A stretch of DNA of 64,000 nucleotides, from assembly GCA_000310025.1 (NCBI GenBank), contig FN648441.1:1-64000 (forward strand), read 5' to 3'. A program made the translations under genes and the position numbers. The stretch's first letter is position 1; each line of letters opens with the position of its first letter. The notes beneath the pieces are model-generated. The model saw nothing but the letters and a program-made list of their open reading frames with translations, did no database searches and was not told the DNA's origin. This DNA comes from Ectocarpus siliculosus (Eukaryota > Sar > Phaeophyceae > Ectocarpales > Ectocarpaceae). Positions 12,501 through 22,858 of the stretch are shown here, piece by piece.

Positions 12501-14167
12501 CCCTACGGCTTGCGGTGAGCAATAGACAGGAGGAGTATGTTCTGATGGACGGACTGATTTCTTCTGCCATGAGACATATAGAGCATCCGAAGGTTTGATT
12601 GGGGTGAGCGATGGCGACGGCGTGTGACAGGTTCTCCATGCTGCGTGGGGTGTGCGTCCGTCATGCGACGCAAAGTCGATAGGCTGGGAATGTTTTCCCC
12701 TCAAATGTTGTGGCTGAGATGACGGGCTCCTTTTTGAGAGCTTCATCAAAAATATCACGTCACTGCTTGCTGCAGCGTCTATTATTGTAGAGTCATTCCA
12801 TTTGGTCCCTTGGGAGGGGTGGAGGCTAGGCTTAGAAGAGTTGTATTTGTGACACGTAAAGACCCGCGGTCCTCAAGCAGATGCTACCGCCAAATATGAA
12901 GTACATTGTTTGCTTACCCTGTTGCCGGAAATCGGTCGGAACCCCGACGCACTGCAGGTGACCCCCACATGACTGGCTTCCACGGCCAGAAGTTCGACTT
13001 CACGGGCAGCGACGGTCAGTGGTACTGCCTTATCTCAGACCTGCCGTCCATGCACCTTAACATGCGTGTGACGGCGCCCGTCTCTTCCCGGCCGGACATC
13101 ACGTACATCACCGGGCTCTCCCTCATCACCACCGATGGAAACGGCCAAGAACACAGCATCGTCATTTCCGTTAAGGACCCACACAGCCTGGATAGTGACT
13201 GCCCGGCCGGAGTGTCCCCCTGCCTTGCGGATGGCTCGTTGAGCGTGGTGCTCGATGGAAACGAGACCTTGCTTGCCCCCGGTGCGGTTGAGCTTGCTCC
13301 AGACGTCAAGGTCTCCGCTGTCAACATTCCCGGTGCCTGCCGATCGTTCGGGTTCGAAAAGTACTGGGAGCGGAAGAAGCTTGAGTACGCGCAGGCTGGC
13401 GGCCGCAGGCTGCTCATACAGCAGTCGATGGGGGAGTGGATACTGGGGGACCCCACCGCGACCAACATGGCGGAGTGCACGGAGTATGTGGCCCGTCACG
13501 TAGCGGGGGGCGAGGACGGTGACTTGTTCTCCCACCAATCCGAGCATGCGTCTTTCCAGATCGTCACACCAGCGGCCATGATCCGACTTAGCCACGGACG
13601 ACTCCACCAGATCGCGCAGTTCGGCCTACCGGACCATTTGACTTGGCAGATGAATCTGGCTGTCGATCACAACGACGTGAGCCTGACCGCCAAGGGGGTC
13701 CTGGGAGAGACGATGGTTCCCACCCGTACGGCTAGCGGGGAGTACATCATGCATGGCATGGAGGCGATTCGGGGAACCCAGGAAGATTGTGAGTCACCCC
13801 TGCCTACGAACGGCACTGGCATGTATCCAGGGGATGTGCCTGGTAGACAAACCGGAACAGCGGTGATCGAACCGCGCCTTGATTAGGTTCGGTGTTATGC
13901 GATAAACCTGGTGCCAATTGAAATCCCATGCTCAATGCGAGGTTGAAGAAATCGACACAATGCTGTTTGCTTGCTCTTCCGTGACTCGTCAGTCCTACTC
14001 TGCATGTGTCCGTATGCCAGGATGATTTCACGATTGACAGACGCGTCTACAAAATATCATTTGGCCAAAATTGCCCCGCGTTAGTTCACAGTTTTTGCCG
14101 TGCGCCCCACTGCCAACACGCAGACCACGTGGAGGGACCCGTGGGCCTTGACTTCAATCTGAGCTAG
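165..14167 (+). CDS. Metzincin-like metalloprotease with Cys-rich modules and C-terminal vWF-D-like domain (5' end outside window)
   Basis: Fifteen exons can be joined with GT-AG introns and matching phases: 165-336, 1207-1321, 3063-3131, 3777-3813, 4227-4372, 5660-5734, 6099-6227, 6887-6946, 7599-7635, 8014-8159, 8953-9018, 9339-9467, 12419-12514, 12958-13788 and 14124-14167. The sum is 2,152 nt, one base completing a codon plus exactly 717 codons ending in TAG. The first exon has YRTIMSY followed by YFSNPDVTY and DNAR, the Met-turn region of reprolysin-like zinc proteases; the HExxH helix must lie upstream of the window. Ten small cysteine-rich exons then make two similar cassettes, and the large exon starts GDPHMTGFHGQKFDFTG, as in vWF-D or root-cap-like domains. 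Exons after the second are mostly in phase 1, which lets modules duplicate without frame loss. A secreted or cell-wall protease is the inference; the substrate is unknown. Some small exons rest on motif and phase only. Confidence 0.72.
494..541. repeat. (GA)n microsatellite
   Basis: About 24 AG/GA units lie in the first visible intron of the metalloprotease-like gene. Simple purine tract; no coding meaning. Confidence 0.95.
3063..6227 (+). CDS. Cysteine-rich cassette, copy 1 (five exons)
   Basis: The exons are 3063-3131 (TEECAGSGGDTAAVEDMVCDPG), 3777-3813 (ENNVEECQYDGG), 4227-4372 (PGVFSCLACTASCCECDC, then TPAWDCVG), 5660-5734 (VDETLASSGYTF) and 6099-6227 (QKCFCVCRESDPAEALCGSG). Each matches, exon for exon and phase for phase, the set at 6887-9467. 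The first exon has two possible acceptors three bases apart (AGCAG), so 3063 or 3066 is possible. The 4227 start was chosen because its AG sits at the same place and phase as in copy 2; an upstream AG at 4176 keeps the frame open but does not fit the phase of the preceding exon. Function unknown; extracellular disulphide-bonded modules are the natural reading. Confidence 0.6.
6887..9467 (+). CDS. Cysteine-rich cassette, copy 2 (five exons)
   Basis: The exons are 6887-6946 (DECGVAGGDTRNMGDKVC), 7599-7635 (ANNIEACGYDGG), 8014-8159 (PGVFPCLACTVSCCECDC, then TPAWDCVG), 8953-9018 (VDETLANGAYSY) and 9339-9467 (GCLCTCRESDPATAPCGSG). Exons two, three and five have the same lengths as in copy 1 (37, 146 and 129 nt). 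This shows a segmental duplication of the genomic block, introns included, followed by divergence. The cassette joins to a last small Cys-rich exon at 12419-12514 with CVDDSDC and EECC, which resembles exon 1207-1321 (CTADSDCCAGFCG). Confidence 0.62.
8331..8660. repeat. CATG-centred palindrome island 1 (TTCCATGGA words)
   Basis: Repeated words of the type GCCATGGAGTTCCATGGAGG, ATTCCATGGCG, AATTCCATGGCTT and CAATGGAGTTCCACG are packed into an intron of the metalloprotease-like gene. The unit is not of fixed length, so this is not an ordinary tandem repeat; the shared feature is a short palindrome centred on CATG. Confidence 0.7.
10556..10830. repeat. CATG-centred palindrome island 2a (TCATGAYC words)
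   Basis: This stretch in the 2.95-kb intron 9468-12418 is full of GATCATGATCATGATC, GACCCGGTCATGATC, GGCTCATGACCCGG, CCATGACCGGGCC and CATGATGTCATC. Spacing is irregular. The word here is TCATGA with flanking CC/GG rather than CCATGG as in island 1. Confidence 0.7.
11265..11560. repeat. CATG-centred palindrome island 2b
   Basis: It holds the same family of words as 10556-10830: GGTCATGACTCGGTCGCGG, GCGGTCATGACCTAGG, CCTAGGTCATGATTG, CGACCATGATCGAGATCATG and CATGACCCAGTCGCACCC. Some words have decayed to GACCCAGTCGCGCCC. It lies in the same intron, about 430 bp after 2a. Confidence 0.68.
12958..13788 (+). CDS. Large exon with vWF-D/root-cap-like domain
   Basis: This 831-nt exon begins after CACTGCAG and codes for GDPHMTGFHGQKFDFTG, the GDPHxxTFDG-like opening of vWF type D and plant root-cap domains. 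It continues with WYCLISDLPSMHLNMRV, an HSIVI strand, SMGEWILGDPTATNM, ECTEYVARHV, LPDHLTWQMNLAVDHN and GTQED. The donor is GATT before GTGAGTC (phase 1). The ORF itself reads on to 13886, but splicing to 14124-14167 gives HVEGPVGLDFNLS and a stop, which fits the phase and looks like a natural C terminus. The domain is expected to be extracellular. Confidence 0.72.
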
Positions 14168-14169
14168 AG

Positions 14170-14290
14170 TACCTGGAGCCCGCTTCGACGCCTTAATCTT
14201 CAGAGCGGAAAGTCCCGTGTGCTCCACGGTCATCACGTAGACAACGTGGGGGGGCCCGGGGGCCTTGACTTGAATCTAGGGTGGATTGCC
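14170..14290 (+). repeat. Decayed second copy of the gene's last exon
   Basis: Bases 14227-14285 (CATCACGTAGACAACGTGGG, then GGGGCCTTGACTTGAATCT) repeat the terminal coding exon 14124-14167 (ACCACGTGGAGGGACCCGTG, then GGGCCTTGACTTCAATCTGA). Spacing is about 105 bp. This suggests a small tandem duplication of the last exon, now in the 3' flank. Confidence 0.55.
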
Positions 14291-15950
14291 GAGAGAGCCC
14301 ACATGGACCACCGGCATGACGAGACCAGCATGTCTTTCCTGCAGTTTGGCATCAACAACAGGCATGCAGACCATCAAAATCGTCGTGTGACACCTTTGAT
14401 TGTTTTCAAGAAGCTCATCATATTGGATGGATGCAGAGTCCATCGGCGTGCATACAAGAACCAGTCAGATATTCTATGCCAAGTTAGTTCCGCTCTCTAG
14501 TCTATCGCCACCAGTGGGTTGTTGAGTGGGATGTGCGACACCTGCACAGTCCCAACCGTAGGTATGTATCACTCCTGAAAAAGGAACAGGTTGTTTTTGC
14601 ATTGGGCTTTCCCACGACCGTCTCATATTCTCCCTATCGACTTTTTAGGGTTGTTGGTAGGGTTGGTGCTCTGTGGAGGTCAGAGATGGTTTAATGGTAG
14701 ACGTAGGGGAAGTTGGATAATTAGGTAAAATGAGACTTGTCCATTGACTTGGTTCCTCTAAGATCGAGGTAATACTTTCGGTTGTTGCCAGAGTCATGGG
14801 TTCTGTGTGCTCAAAGTAAACAGTTTGGACTTGGCCCAAACGTTCGCTGTTGATATCGGTACCGTGCGGTGCTGCACAAACGCGGTTAGAACATCAGACA
14901 TCAGGACAGCAATGAATTGTCATGGCCATAATGTTCTTAATTGTTCTTTCTTGGCCTTGAGGGATGTAATACATACATGTACTGTAGTTCTTGGTTTATA
15001 GGCTTCGTTAAAAAATAGGCTTCGCGTTGGGTTTACGAGGGATAGAACTCATCGCCGTCAACCACCATCAAGTTTTTGTGGTACCACGGTAATGCAATAC
15101 TCAGGTGGCGCGCGCCTTGGCCTCGATTTCATTCAGTATCAGGAGCGAGGGGACGTTTAAACAGCGCCGAAAGATTAAGATTAGTATTGCCGAAGGGGGA
15201 CAGATTGTTAACGATAACATAGGATGGTTTCACCGAGCGAGGTAATTTGGCAACCTGGCAGGTATCTACAGATCGATTACTTTTCTCGAGAAGAGTGTGT
15301 GGGGAAATTTCGTAGCGGGTGACCGTGGATTTTGTGTAACGGTAGTACGTAGCGAGGATCACAAGTATATTATATAAGTCGCTGACTGTATTTCGAGAGG
15401 GCTCGTATTTATGGCTACAGGGCACAGGAAGTGGGCGCGGGCAGTTTGACGTTGGTTCGGCGTTTCTTCAAAAAGCGCCGGGACCATGTTTGTTTTTTTT
15501 GCCCTAGTCTGTGCTCTTCCTGTTGGATATTTCCATCGCATTGTACATGCGATAACTCTTGGTAAACAGCGATACGTACAGTGTCGCTCTCGCCTTCTTA
15601 TCAAGACACGCAGTGGTGCAGGTGCGCATTCTGTGTTTGATATACTGCTGAACAAGCAGAGATAATTTTTTAGGAGTCCCCCATCCTCACACGCCGTTTT
15701 TCTTCCGGCCTCTCCGACAAAAATAAGTGCGTTTCTTCAACATGTTTTTCCACCTGGGAAGTCTTCATCCTCGTGCAAGAGCTTGCCGGCACAACTGCCT
15801 CATGGAGGCCGATTGCCACGAGCAGTGTAAGCCGTGTAGCAACACACCACGTGCGGACACGCTCTGAGTTAAGCTTCTGACCGGCTGCATCATCAGGTGC
15901 TTTGCCGTACATCGGACGTCACTCGCATTGGGTTTCCCTCATTTTCTACA
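14290..15950. other. Intergenic stretch without a recognised gene
   Basis: Only short ORFs of fewer than 100 codons on both strands, without splice context or motifs. Nothing recognisable. Confidence 0.6.
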
Positions 15951-15957
15951 GTTTTCC

Positions 15958-16080
15958 CAATTGATCCACGGGACACCCATGGGTGGACACCCATGGATGA
16001 CCCGTCACCCATGGGCCGCCCAAACGCTCCCCGTTAGGGCCATGGGCACCCCATGGGAAGCCCATGGGCGGCCAACGACA
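15958..16080. repeat. CATG-centred palindrome island 3 (CCCATGGG words)
   Basis: Seven CATGG words in about 110 bp: ACACCCATGGGTGGACACCC, CCCATGGATG, CACCCATGGGCCGCCC, GGGCCATGGGCACC, CCCCATGGGAAGCCCATGGG. Here the palindrome has grown by one G/C pair relative to the islands at 8.3 and 35.9 kb. Confidence 0.7.
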
Positions 16081-16327
16081 GCCCTTCAACCGAATCAGTG
16101 TACTCCTCCTAAACAATAGACTATCTGCTTCGGAACGGGCAGTATAGCCTCACGCCAACCGCAACCCTAAACCCAAGCCCATACGATACGTGCTAGGTTG
16201 GGACTGGTGGCTAAGTTCTACAGTTGATGTGGGTGGCGAAGTTCTAGGCTGAAGTGCCCACGGTGGGCACTTCATGCCCTGAAGCCTGTCGCGCCTGGCT
16301 CGTTTGTTCTCGCTTCTTTCTTCACGG

Positions 16328-16712
16328 TCTCTCTGCCTGTTGGCCCCCCGTAGTCATCTGTAAAAAAACACCACAAAAACAAAAGACAAATGGTACTGCT
16401 GTACGTGTCCAAAAAAAAAACGAACTTTGGTCGTGCGCCACACGTTCTCTCTGCGTGTTCCCTCCCCCTAGTCATCTGTAAAAAAGCACTACAAAAAAAG
16501 GAAATAAGTGGTACTGGTGTACGTGGCAAAAAAAAAAGAACTTTGGTCGTGCACCACACGTTCTCTCTGCGTGTCCCCCCCCCCTAGTCGTATATGATTG
16601 CACGCGGTGCTTCGTGAAAAACACAAAAAAAAACAAGTGGTACTGCTGTACGTGTCTAACGAAAACATCGAACATCAAGCGTGCGCTACGCGTTCTCCGT
16701 GCGTGTTCCACA
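16328..16712. repeat. Tandem repeat, about 116-130-bp unit, three copies plus a partial
   Basis: Units begin near 16328, 16444, 16560 and 16692 with (G)TTCTCTCTGCGTGT. Each continues with a C-run, CCTAGTCATCTGTAAAAAA, an A-rich stretch, GTGGTACTGCTGTACGTG and CTTTGGTCGTGCGCCACACG. The third unit is more diverged. No protein is suggested. Confidence 0.8.
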
Positions 16713-16829
16713 CGTGGTGCACTCACTCGTCAAACACCCACCCGACAAAAGACAAACGGTACGGCAAGTGAAAGCAATCTGCCCTCTCCCCCCCCCGCCC
16801 ACACACGAACGATCTTACACCACCCGCCA

Positions 16830-19395
16830 CTAAAACAAAGTCGATCGCTCGTGCACATATGGAATCGGAGAGGGACCGCGGGCTGTCCCTCGAAGGGGAC
16901 TCTTGTCCCATTCAGCCATTTCGGTTCTAATCTTCGCAATATTTTTTTCCAGAAAACCGACCAATTCCAGCGCCGTGCTGTCGCCGCCTGCCGCCTCTGC
17001 TTTGGATTCCTTGAGATTTTTCGGGGCGGCTTGGAAAGATTTGAACAAGGTGTCGAAAAACGCCAATTTTGCGGTCTTTTCATCTACGATGTCCCGCGAG
17101 GAAGGTGCTGCGGCGGGGGCGGGTTCGGGCTCTGGCCGAAATAGCTCGCTCAATCCGCCGGGGGGCAGTCCAAGTCCCGACGCCACTGAGTGCAAGGCAA
17201 CCGCGGCCGTCTCTTGCACGCTGCCGGCGTTCTTAGACAGCTTTTTGTTGGCCTTGAGGTGGGAGTTGTCCTCCCTCGCGCTGCGTTTGGAGTCCTCTCT
17301 CCTCTTCGCGTCAGCAGTGGCTCCCTTGCCGCCGGTAGGGCCGGCGGCCGCCCCCCCCACGCCGCTGCTCTCCCGTTGCACGTCTTCGGGCAGGAGCCGG
17401 TCACACACGGCGAGGACCTGCGGGTACTCGGGCCATGACCTGTCCAAAGTAGTAGGTGTCCAGGTTTTCTGATATTTTGACGTTCAGGGTGTTTCGAACA
17501 GGGCGAGATGCGGGGGGGCGGGAGGGGCGATCGTTAGACGGCAATAATGTGACATTGAGCGGAAGTGGACGTCACCACGAAAGTATATCGTCGTGCTGGA
17601 ACTTGCAAGCGGAAACGTAATACCCGCTGATGTCATGTAGAGCGCACACGAATTTGTGGGAGGAACGTACTTGTGTTATCGATGCATCGCCAACATGAAG
17701 AAAAATCGGGTTATTCAAAGGCATTTTATTGAAACCCTTTGTGATGAGGGGAACCACAGTAGGTTGGGGGGGGCGGGGCGGGGGGGCTGCACTTTGTCGG
17801 GCGTTCACGACCAACAGAGGAACACTTGCAAATTACATGACCCAAACCTAACGAGGGCGAAGAGCCCGAACAGTACTCATTTCTCGCCGAACCACGTTTC
17901 GAATGAGCACGACCATCACTTTTTATCGCTGCAACACTCTACCGTGGTTGAGGAATGTTTGATTGACGTTAACTGTATAACCCTAACCCTATTGTTCCAG
18001 CATTGTCTCAAGCATAGTACGGTGCACGCTACAGAAATATCATTCAACTACATTTCAACACTAGAGTTCCCGACGCGTGGACCAACCACTGTCTTTTCTC
18101 TAGGAGTACCCCCCCGACACGTGCCGTTATCTGTACCACCTATTGCACAAGGGCCACTTTAAAATAAAAGAAGCAGACCTTACCATGGCAGAAGAAGTAC
18201 CATTCGTCGTGATTCCCAGACTTCTTCATGTTGTGGTGGCAGACGCCATAGTCCTTGTTCACCTCTTTCACCATGTTCATGAACTTGTCGTACGGGTTGT
18301 CGGGCTGATGGACTATGTTCGGGTCGATCTGTGCCGCGGTGATGTGCTCGTCGTCGTTGAGGTGTGTGACCACCTGCAACAAGGGAAAAGGGCGTTGTTT
18401 TTTGGTATATACATTCTTTTTGGGGGGGGCGGAAAGGTTGGGAGATTAATGGGGGAACACCAGGCCGATAGAATTTGACGAAGCACATCGCTTGTTTTTT
18501 CAATACCTTTAAATGAGCGCTGGCACACGTTCTTGCTGCTGGGTAGGACCTCCATAACCCGTTGTCACACAAAAAGGTTCATCCCCCTAAAGCTCCTACG
18601 CACCCTCCTGCGGCCCGTGCCTTGGACCAAATGCGAGAAGAGTGCAAACTAACTAGCGCTAGGACGGGCGCGAGATAAAAACTCACTTCGCAATAAAATC
18701 TCCCTCTCCACGAGATTCAAACCCCTGACCCTGGGTGCTAGATTGCTGTGAGCACACGAACTAGACTTGAACGTAACCTCAACAAAATACGTTCCTGCGG
18801 GCTAAGGAAAACGGTATACATTCAGACTTCACCTCCACGTCCGTGTCCTTGAAGTCCTTCCATAGCTCAAAGTATACCGACCGCTTGTTGCCGGTCTCCT
18901 TATTGTCGAGCTCCGTCCTAGACAACCTCGTCCTGCTCGCGGCAAGGCGCTCCCTGAAGCGCTCGGCGACCATCAGCTCCACCGCCCGGGTGACGCAATG
19001 CTTGCTCTTCCTTCGGCCAGTGGTGGTGACGCCGGCCCCTGACGCGCGGTCTTCATCCGCTATCACCTCCAAAATGCGACTGGCGAGGTAGGCATTCTCT
19101 TCCCAGTCCATCGTTTTCTTCGGGTTAATGCTCGCCCCACTGCGAATGGCGCTAAGCATAGCCATAACCAGGGTCTCCGGAACCTCGACAGTCTCTGGTG
19201 ACGCCGTTAGGGGCTTCGAGGCCGGGGTCTCACCTGGAAGCACGCAGGTTGACAACCATGGGTGGAGCAGAGATGAGTCATGAAAAAAAGCGGTTAGGGT
19301 TGGAGCTTTCGTGTACATGGCATTGGTGCCGATGCAGCCGTAGGGACATGCACCAAAATAGCGCGAAATCTACCACCTACACATGCTCTTTTGTC

Positions 19396-19443
<48 letters not shown>

Positions 19444-19990
19444 GACAGAGAGAGACAGAGAGAGACAGAGAGAGACAGAGAGAGAGATATTGTACAGAGA
19501 GAGGTAGATGAACAGTGGGATGAGAGAGGGGAAAGTCAAACACACAGAAGGGTTCCCACCTGTTGTTTTATCCTCGAGATCCGCGTAGTAGGGGCTCGGG
19601 CGCCCCCACACCTTGTCGACACCGGCTAGGGCCTTCTCCAACACTAAGCTGCTCCTCTCCCTCGAAAGGCCGGAGATACCTCGCGCCTGGATAGCGATCT
19701 GTAGGAGGCTGACAGGCCACGCTGAGGACGGCTTGTTGTGGTTACGTTTGAGGGACCTCTGAGTCGTGGAGGACGCCGCCGACTGCTGCGGCGTTCGGGA
19801 TGGAGATTTCGCCCTCGACGGCGTTGTACCCTTGTCCATCACAGCAGGGGGCCGGTACATCAAGCGCCGTGCGTGCCGAGCTTCCGGTTGCCGTGCCGTT
19901 GTTGCTGGAAGGGTGTTCCGTGTCGAAGGAGCCGTCACTGCTGCTGTCGCCCAAGATATACGAAGATTGCTTGGCCCCACTCTTTGAGCA
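16830..19990 (-). CDS. Putative multi-exon minus-strand gene of unknown function
   Basis: Read from high to low coordinates. A Ser/Asp-rich segment at about 19.99-19.77 kb (SYILGDSSSDGSFDTEHPSS) comes first, then an exon ending at 19560 (SRERSSLVLEKALAGVDKVW). Exon 19233-18833 (NPKKTMDWEENAYLASRI, FELWKDFKDTDVE) and exon 18373-18184 (NDDEHITAAQIDPNIV, NPYDKFMNMVKEVNKDYGVC, DEWYFFCHG) follow. The last exon, 17468-16830, carries DRSWPEYPQVLAVCDRLLP and a C terminus rich in Ala, Lys and Glu. The junctions 19560/19233 (phase 1) and 18833/18373 (phase 0) agree. 18184 ends in phase 1 while 17468 opens in phase 0, so an exon between them is missing; an open stretch with GYYVSACKFQHDDILSW near 17.6 kb is a candidate. 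I do not recognise the family. The Trp/charge-rich style could also fit a transposon-borne protein. Confidence 0.42.
18585..18770 (-). mobile_element. Old tRNA-derived SINE copy
   Basis: The reverse strand matches the SINE family at 32.5-34 kb: AATGCGAGAAGAGTGCAAAC, ACTAGCGCT, AAAAACTCACTT(C/T)GCAA and the B-box region ATTCAAACCCCTGACC. Several substitutions and length changes show that it is older than those copies. It lies in an intron of the putative minus-strand gene. Confidence 0.6.
19405..19495. repeat. (GT)/(GA) and (GACAGAGA)n microsatellite
   Basis: A GT run leads into a GA run and then about six GACAGAGA units. It is intronic to the putative minus-strand gene. Confidence 0.95.
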
Positions 19991-20115
19991 GGTTAAATGT
20001 ACGTACAGTAGTCTGAACCGTTTCGGACTTTGAGTACACTGTACTTCAATCATCCACTCAAGGTTTCCACGTGCGAACCGCTGCACTGATCGGTACAACG
20101 CGCGCTACTTGCTGG

Positions 20116-20201
20116 CCTCAGGATGCCCTCGATGAGGTCAACCCCGGTGACGTCATCGAGCTCGGGCACGGAGATTACTGGGAAGATATCAAAACAACGG
20201 T
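20116..20201 (+). other. Possible isolated beta-helix exon fragment
   Basis: The plus strand codes for DALDEVNPGDVIELGHGDYW followed by EDIKTT, with an AG acceptor (GGCCTCAG) before it and GTGGGT after it. The pattern ALxxxxPGDVIxLxxGxY is typical of the first coil of right-handed beta-helix carbohydrate-active proteins such as chondroitinase-B-like lyases. No further exon was found, so this is a fragment or a chance resemblance. Confidence 0.25.
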
Positions 20202-21403
20202 GGGTGGACGGCGGTGTGGCCTCGCATGTGCACTCAGGGTTGTCTGCATCTACAAAAGGCCATCGCGTGGACCGAAGCCCAGTCAGAAGTGGGAGTTCTA
20301 CTGTAGTACTGCTGTCGTCGGTTGCGATACCATTGAGCGCCCACAAATGTTAGGCGTTCTTTTTTATTTTGAAGGGTCATCATCACCGTCCACAACGCCG
20401 CCAGCGTGAACCACGTCGACGAAATCAGAGCGGTACTCGCTCTCTGCCATCACCTCGCCGCCAACGTGAACCAGGTCGACAAAATCAGAGCGGTACTTGC
20501 TCTCTACCACCACCTGCTGCTGTACGACCGAGCTTCCACCGATGTCCATGCAGCTGCCGCCGCCATTGACGCCACCGGCACCATCGTCGCCGCCGATATC
20601 AACACCGCCGGCACCAATGCCGCCGACCTCCTCGTCCCTCATGATATCAAGCAGGGTTTCCGCCATCTTCGGAGGACCTGATGACCTAGCCCCTGTGGCG
20701 ACCCTCGCCGGAGGGGGAGATGGATCAGGGTGTGTATCGCCGACGATGCGCCAGAGATGCCTGAGAGCATTCCGCCCGGGCTCGAACCTTCGCCGGCAGC
20801 AGCGCCGGGATGGCCCTGCTCTCTGTATCTGGCTGGGGTAGCAGCCACTTGGCGACCAGCAACCCGTCCCTTTGTGCTGTCTGCCATGGTCTCTTGGTTG
20901 TGGAGGTTGACGGCGAAGGTGTTGTGCGTCGTGCTTGTTGGCACCACGCAAGCGGCAAGATTAATTTGGAAAATTTGGAAGACCACCTGCAGCACGTATA
21001 ACATGAACAATTCGGTTCCAAATATTTGGCGCCAAAAATTGGAATGGCCCTATTTCAACATGTTCAGTCTTGAAAGCGAATTTGACAACCTTCCTCAAGT
21101 GTAAGATTGAACGAAGGAAATTTGGGGTTTGTGGCGCGGGACTGAATCGTACAGTGGCAAGGTAGGCAAGAAATTGCGGGGAAGTTTTATCGGGAGATTG
21201 GATGAGCACGGTGGTGATGACGTATTGGAGTACAACTTCAGCAGCTGCAGCAAAAGAAGCAATAAAGAGTGCACACTGCAGCTGCTCCTGTGCGACGAAG
21301 GGGCGATCTGCCGTAGAGGTCATCGCGTGTGTGTTAGGTAAAGGTCAGGGGTGGGCTTCGGCTAGGTGATTGGCCGGAAAACCCAGAAAACCCTCTCTTC
21401 GCG

Positions 21404-22858
21404 ATGGTGGATCCGAACGTGAATGCCGACGGTGCAGCGGATGCCGGCGTCGCAGCGGCCAACGCAGCGGCCAACGTCAACCTTGCTGATGCCGTCAATG
21501 GGCAGGCTATCGCGCTTCAAGCAGTGGTCGCACAGGTGGAAGCTTTGCAGCAGCAGTTCCAATAGCAGCCGGGGAAATGGGGGTGACGACCAGCAGGGAG
21601 GAGATGGGGCGGCCGTTCAGCAGTTGCAGCAGCAGATGGCCGCGGTCCAGGGTCAGCTGGATATGTTGATCCCACACATTGAAGCGTTGAGTCAGCATGT
21701 GTACGCTGTTCAGGATGGTGGAGAAGCGGCGCAAGGCGCACCCCCTCTTGGGGGTGGACTTCCGGCGATGCCAGGGGTCGCCGAAGGGGTCTCCACTGGC
21801 CAGCGGGAGACTGAAAAGCGTGAGTCGAAGGATTGGGTAGTTAAAGAAGGGATTCGGCGGTGGTTTGCTGCGGCTTTCGTTGCACAATCCGTCAACATAG
21901 TGCGGCTGCAAGAAGATGTGGGTGACGAGTTAGTCGTGAACGATGCTGTGTTTAAGATGCTCAACAACCTGTCAGGCATCAAGCTCAAGCCATTTGCAGC
22001 GCGCCAGTATCAGATTGGTAGCGACAAGGCGAAGGGTGTTCTCGTTAACGACAAGTTTGCTGCACTGGTGAAAGGCCTTCAAGGGATGGTGGTTCTGGGG
22101 GTATCCGCGGTTGGGAAAGAGCGTGCGGAGTTTTTTTTGGCGCCATTCCGTGACATCTCACAGCGCTTGCACCACTACGTGTCTAAGTTCCGCTCTGCCT
22201 TTTCAGGGGAGCATGGGACGGCGTTGGAAGCAAACATCGTAAACGCTGTCGACCGCGATTTATCCCTAGTAGCTGCGGCCGTGGGCCGGGCGTCGGACAA
22301 GTTGAGGACTCGTTTTCCGCCCTCGCCCCCAGTTGGCGATTTCGCCCGGATGGATATCCCGCGCATCGAGACGGCATCGTTTGACCACACCAGGCGAGCG
22401 ACCGACGACCTTNNNNNNNNNNNNNNNNNNNNNNNNNNNNNNNNNNNNNNNNNNNNNNNNNNNNNNNNNNNNNNNNNNNNNNNNNNNNNNNNNNNNNNNN
22501 NNNNNNNNNNNNNNNNNNNNNNNNNNNNNNNNNNNNNNNNNNNNNNNNNNNNNNNNNNNNNNNNNNNNNNNNNNNNNNNNNNNNNNNNNNNNNNNNNNNN
22601 NNNNNNNNNNNNNNNNNNNNNNNNNNNNNNNNNNNNNNNNNNNNNNNNNNNNNNNNNNNNNNNNNNNNNNNNNNNNNNNNNNNNNNNNNNNNNNNNNNNN
22701 NNNNNNNNNNNNNNNNNNNNNNNNNNNNNNNNNNAGGAGGATCGAACTTGAGTGCTGGACACGGAGCGGCTCCGGCATTCGGGGGTGGGGGAGGATTCGG
22801 GAGAGGCGGGGGATTTGGGGGCCAGGCCAGGGGCGGAAGAGGTCGGGGTGGCCTCAAC
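21404..22858 (+). pseudogene. gag-like ORF of the YR retrotransposon
   Basis: The frame from 21404 starts MVDPNVNADGAADAGVAAAN and stops near 21562. The +1-related frame then continues with a Gln-rich coil (QQLQQQMAAVQGQLDMLIPH), a globular part (FAARQYQIGSDKAKGVLVND) and, after the gap of 322 N, a Gly/Arg-rich tail (FGRGGGFGGQARGGRGRGG) with stop at 22858. An RGG-like tail would serve nucleic-acid binding. The frame break near 21560 looks like a mutation. Confidence 0.6.
22413..22734. other. Assembly gap (322 N)
   Basis: A run of N inside the gag-like ORF. The frame on both sides makes sense as one protein, so the gap probably hides only gag sequence. Confidence 1.

Noticed and set aside
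178-13886. Cysteine-rich venom- or disintegrin-like toxin
   Set aside because: The combination of metzincin and Cys-rich domains recalls snake metalloproteases only superficially; the Cys spacing differs and the C-terminal GDPH domain points to an algal extracellular protein.
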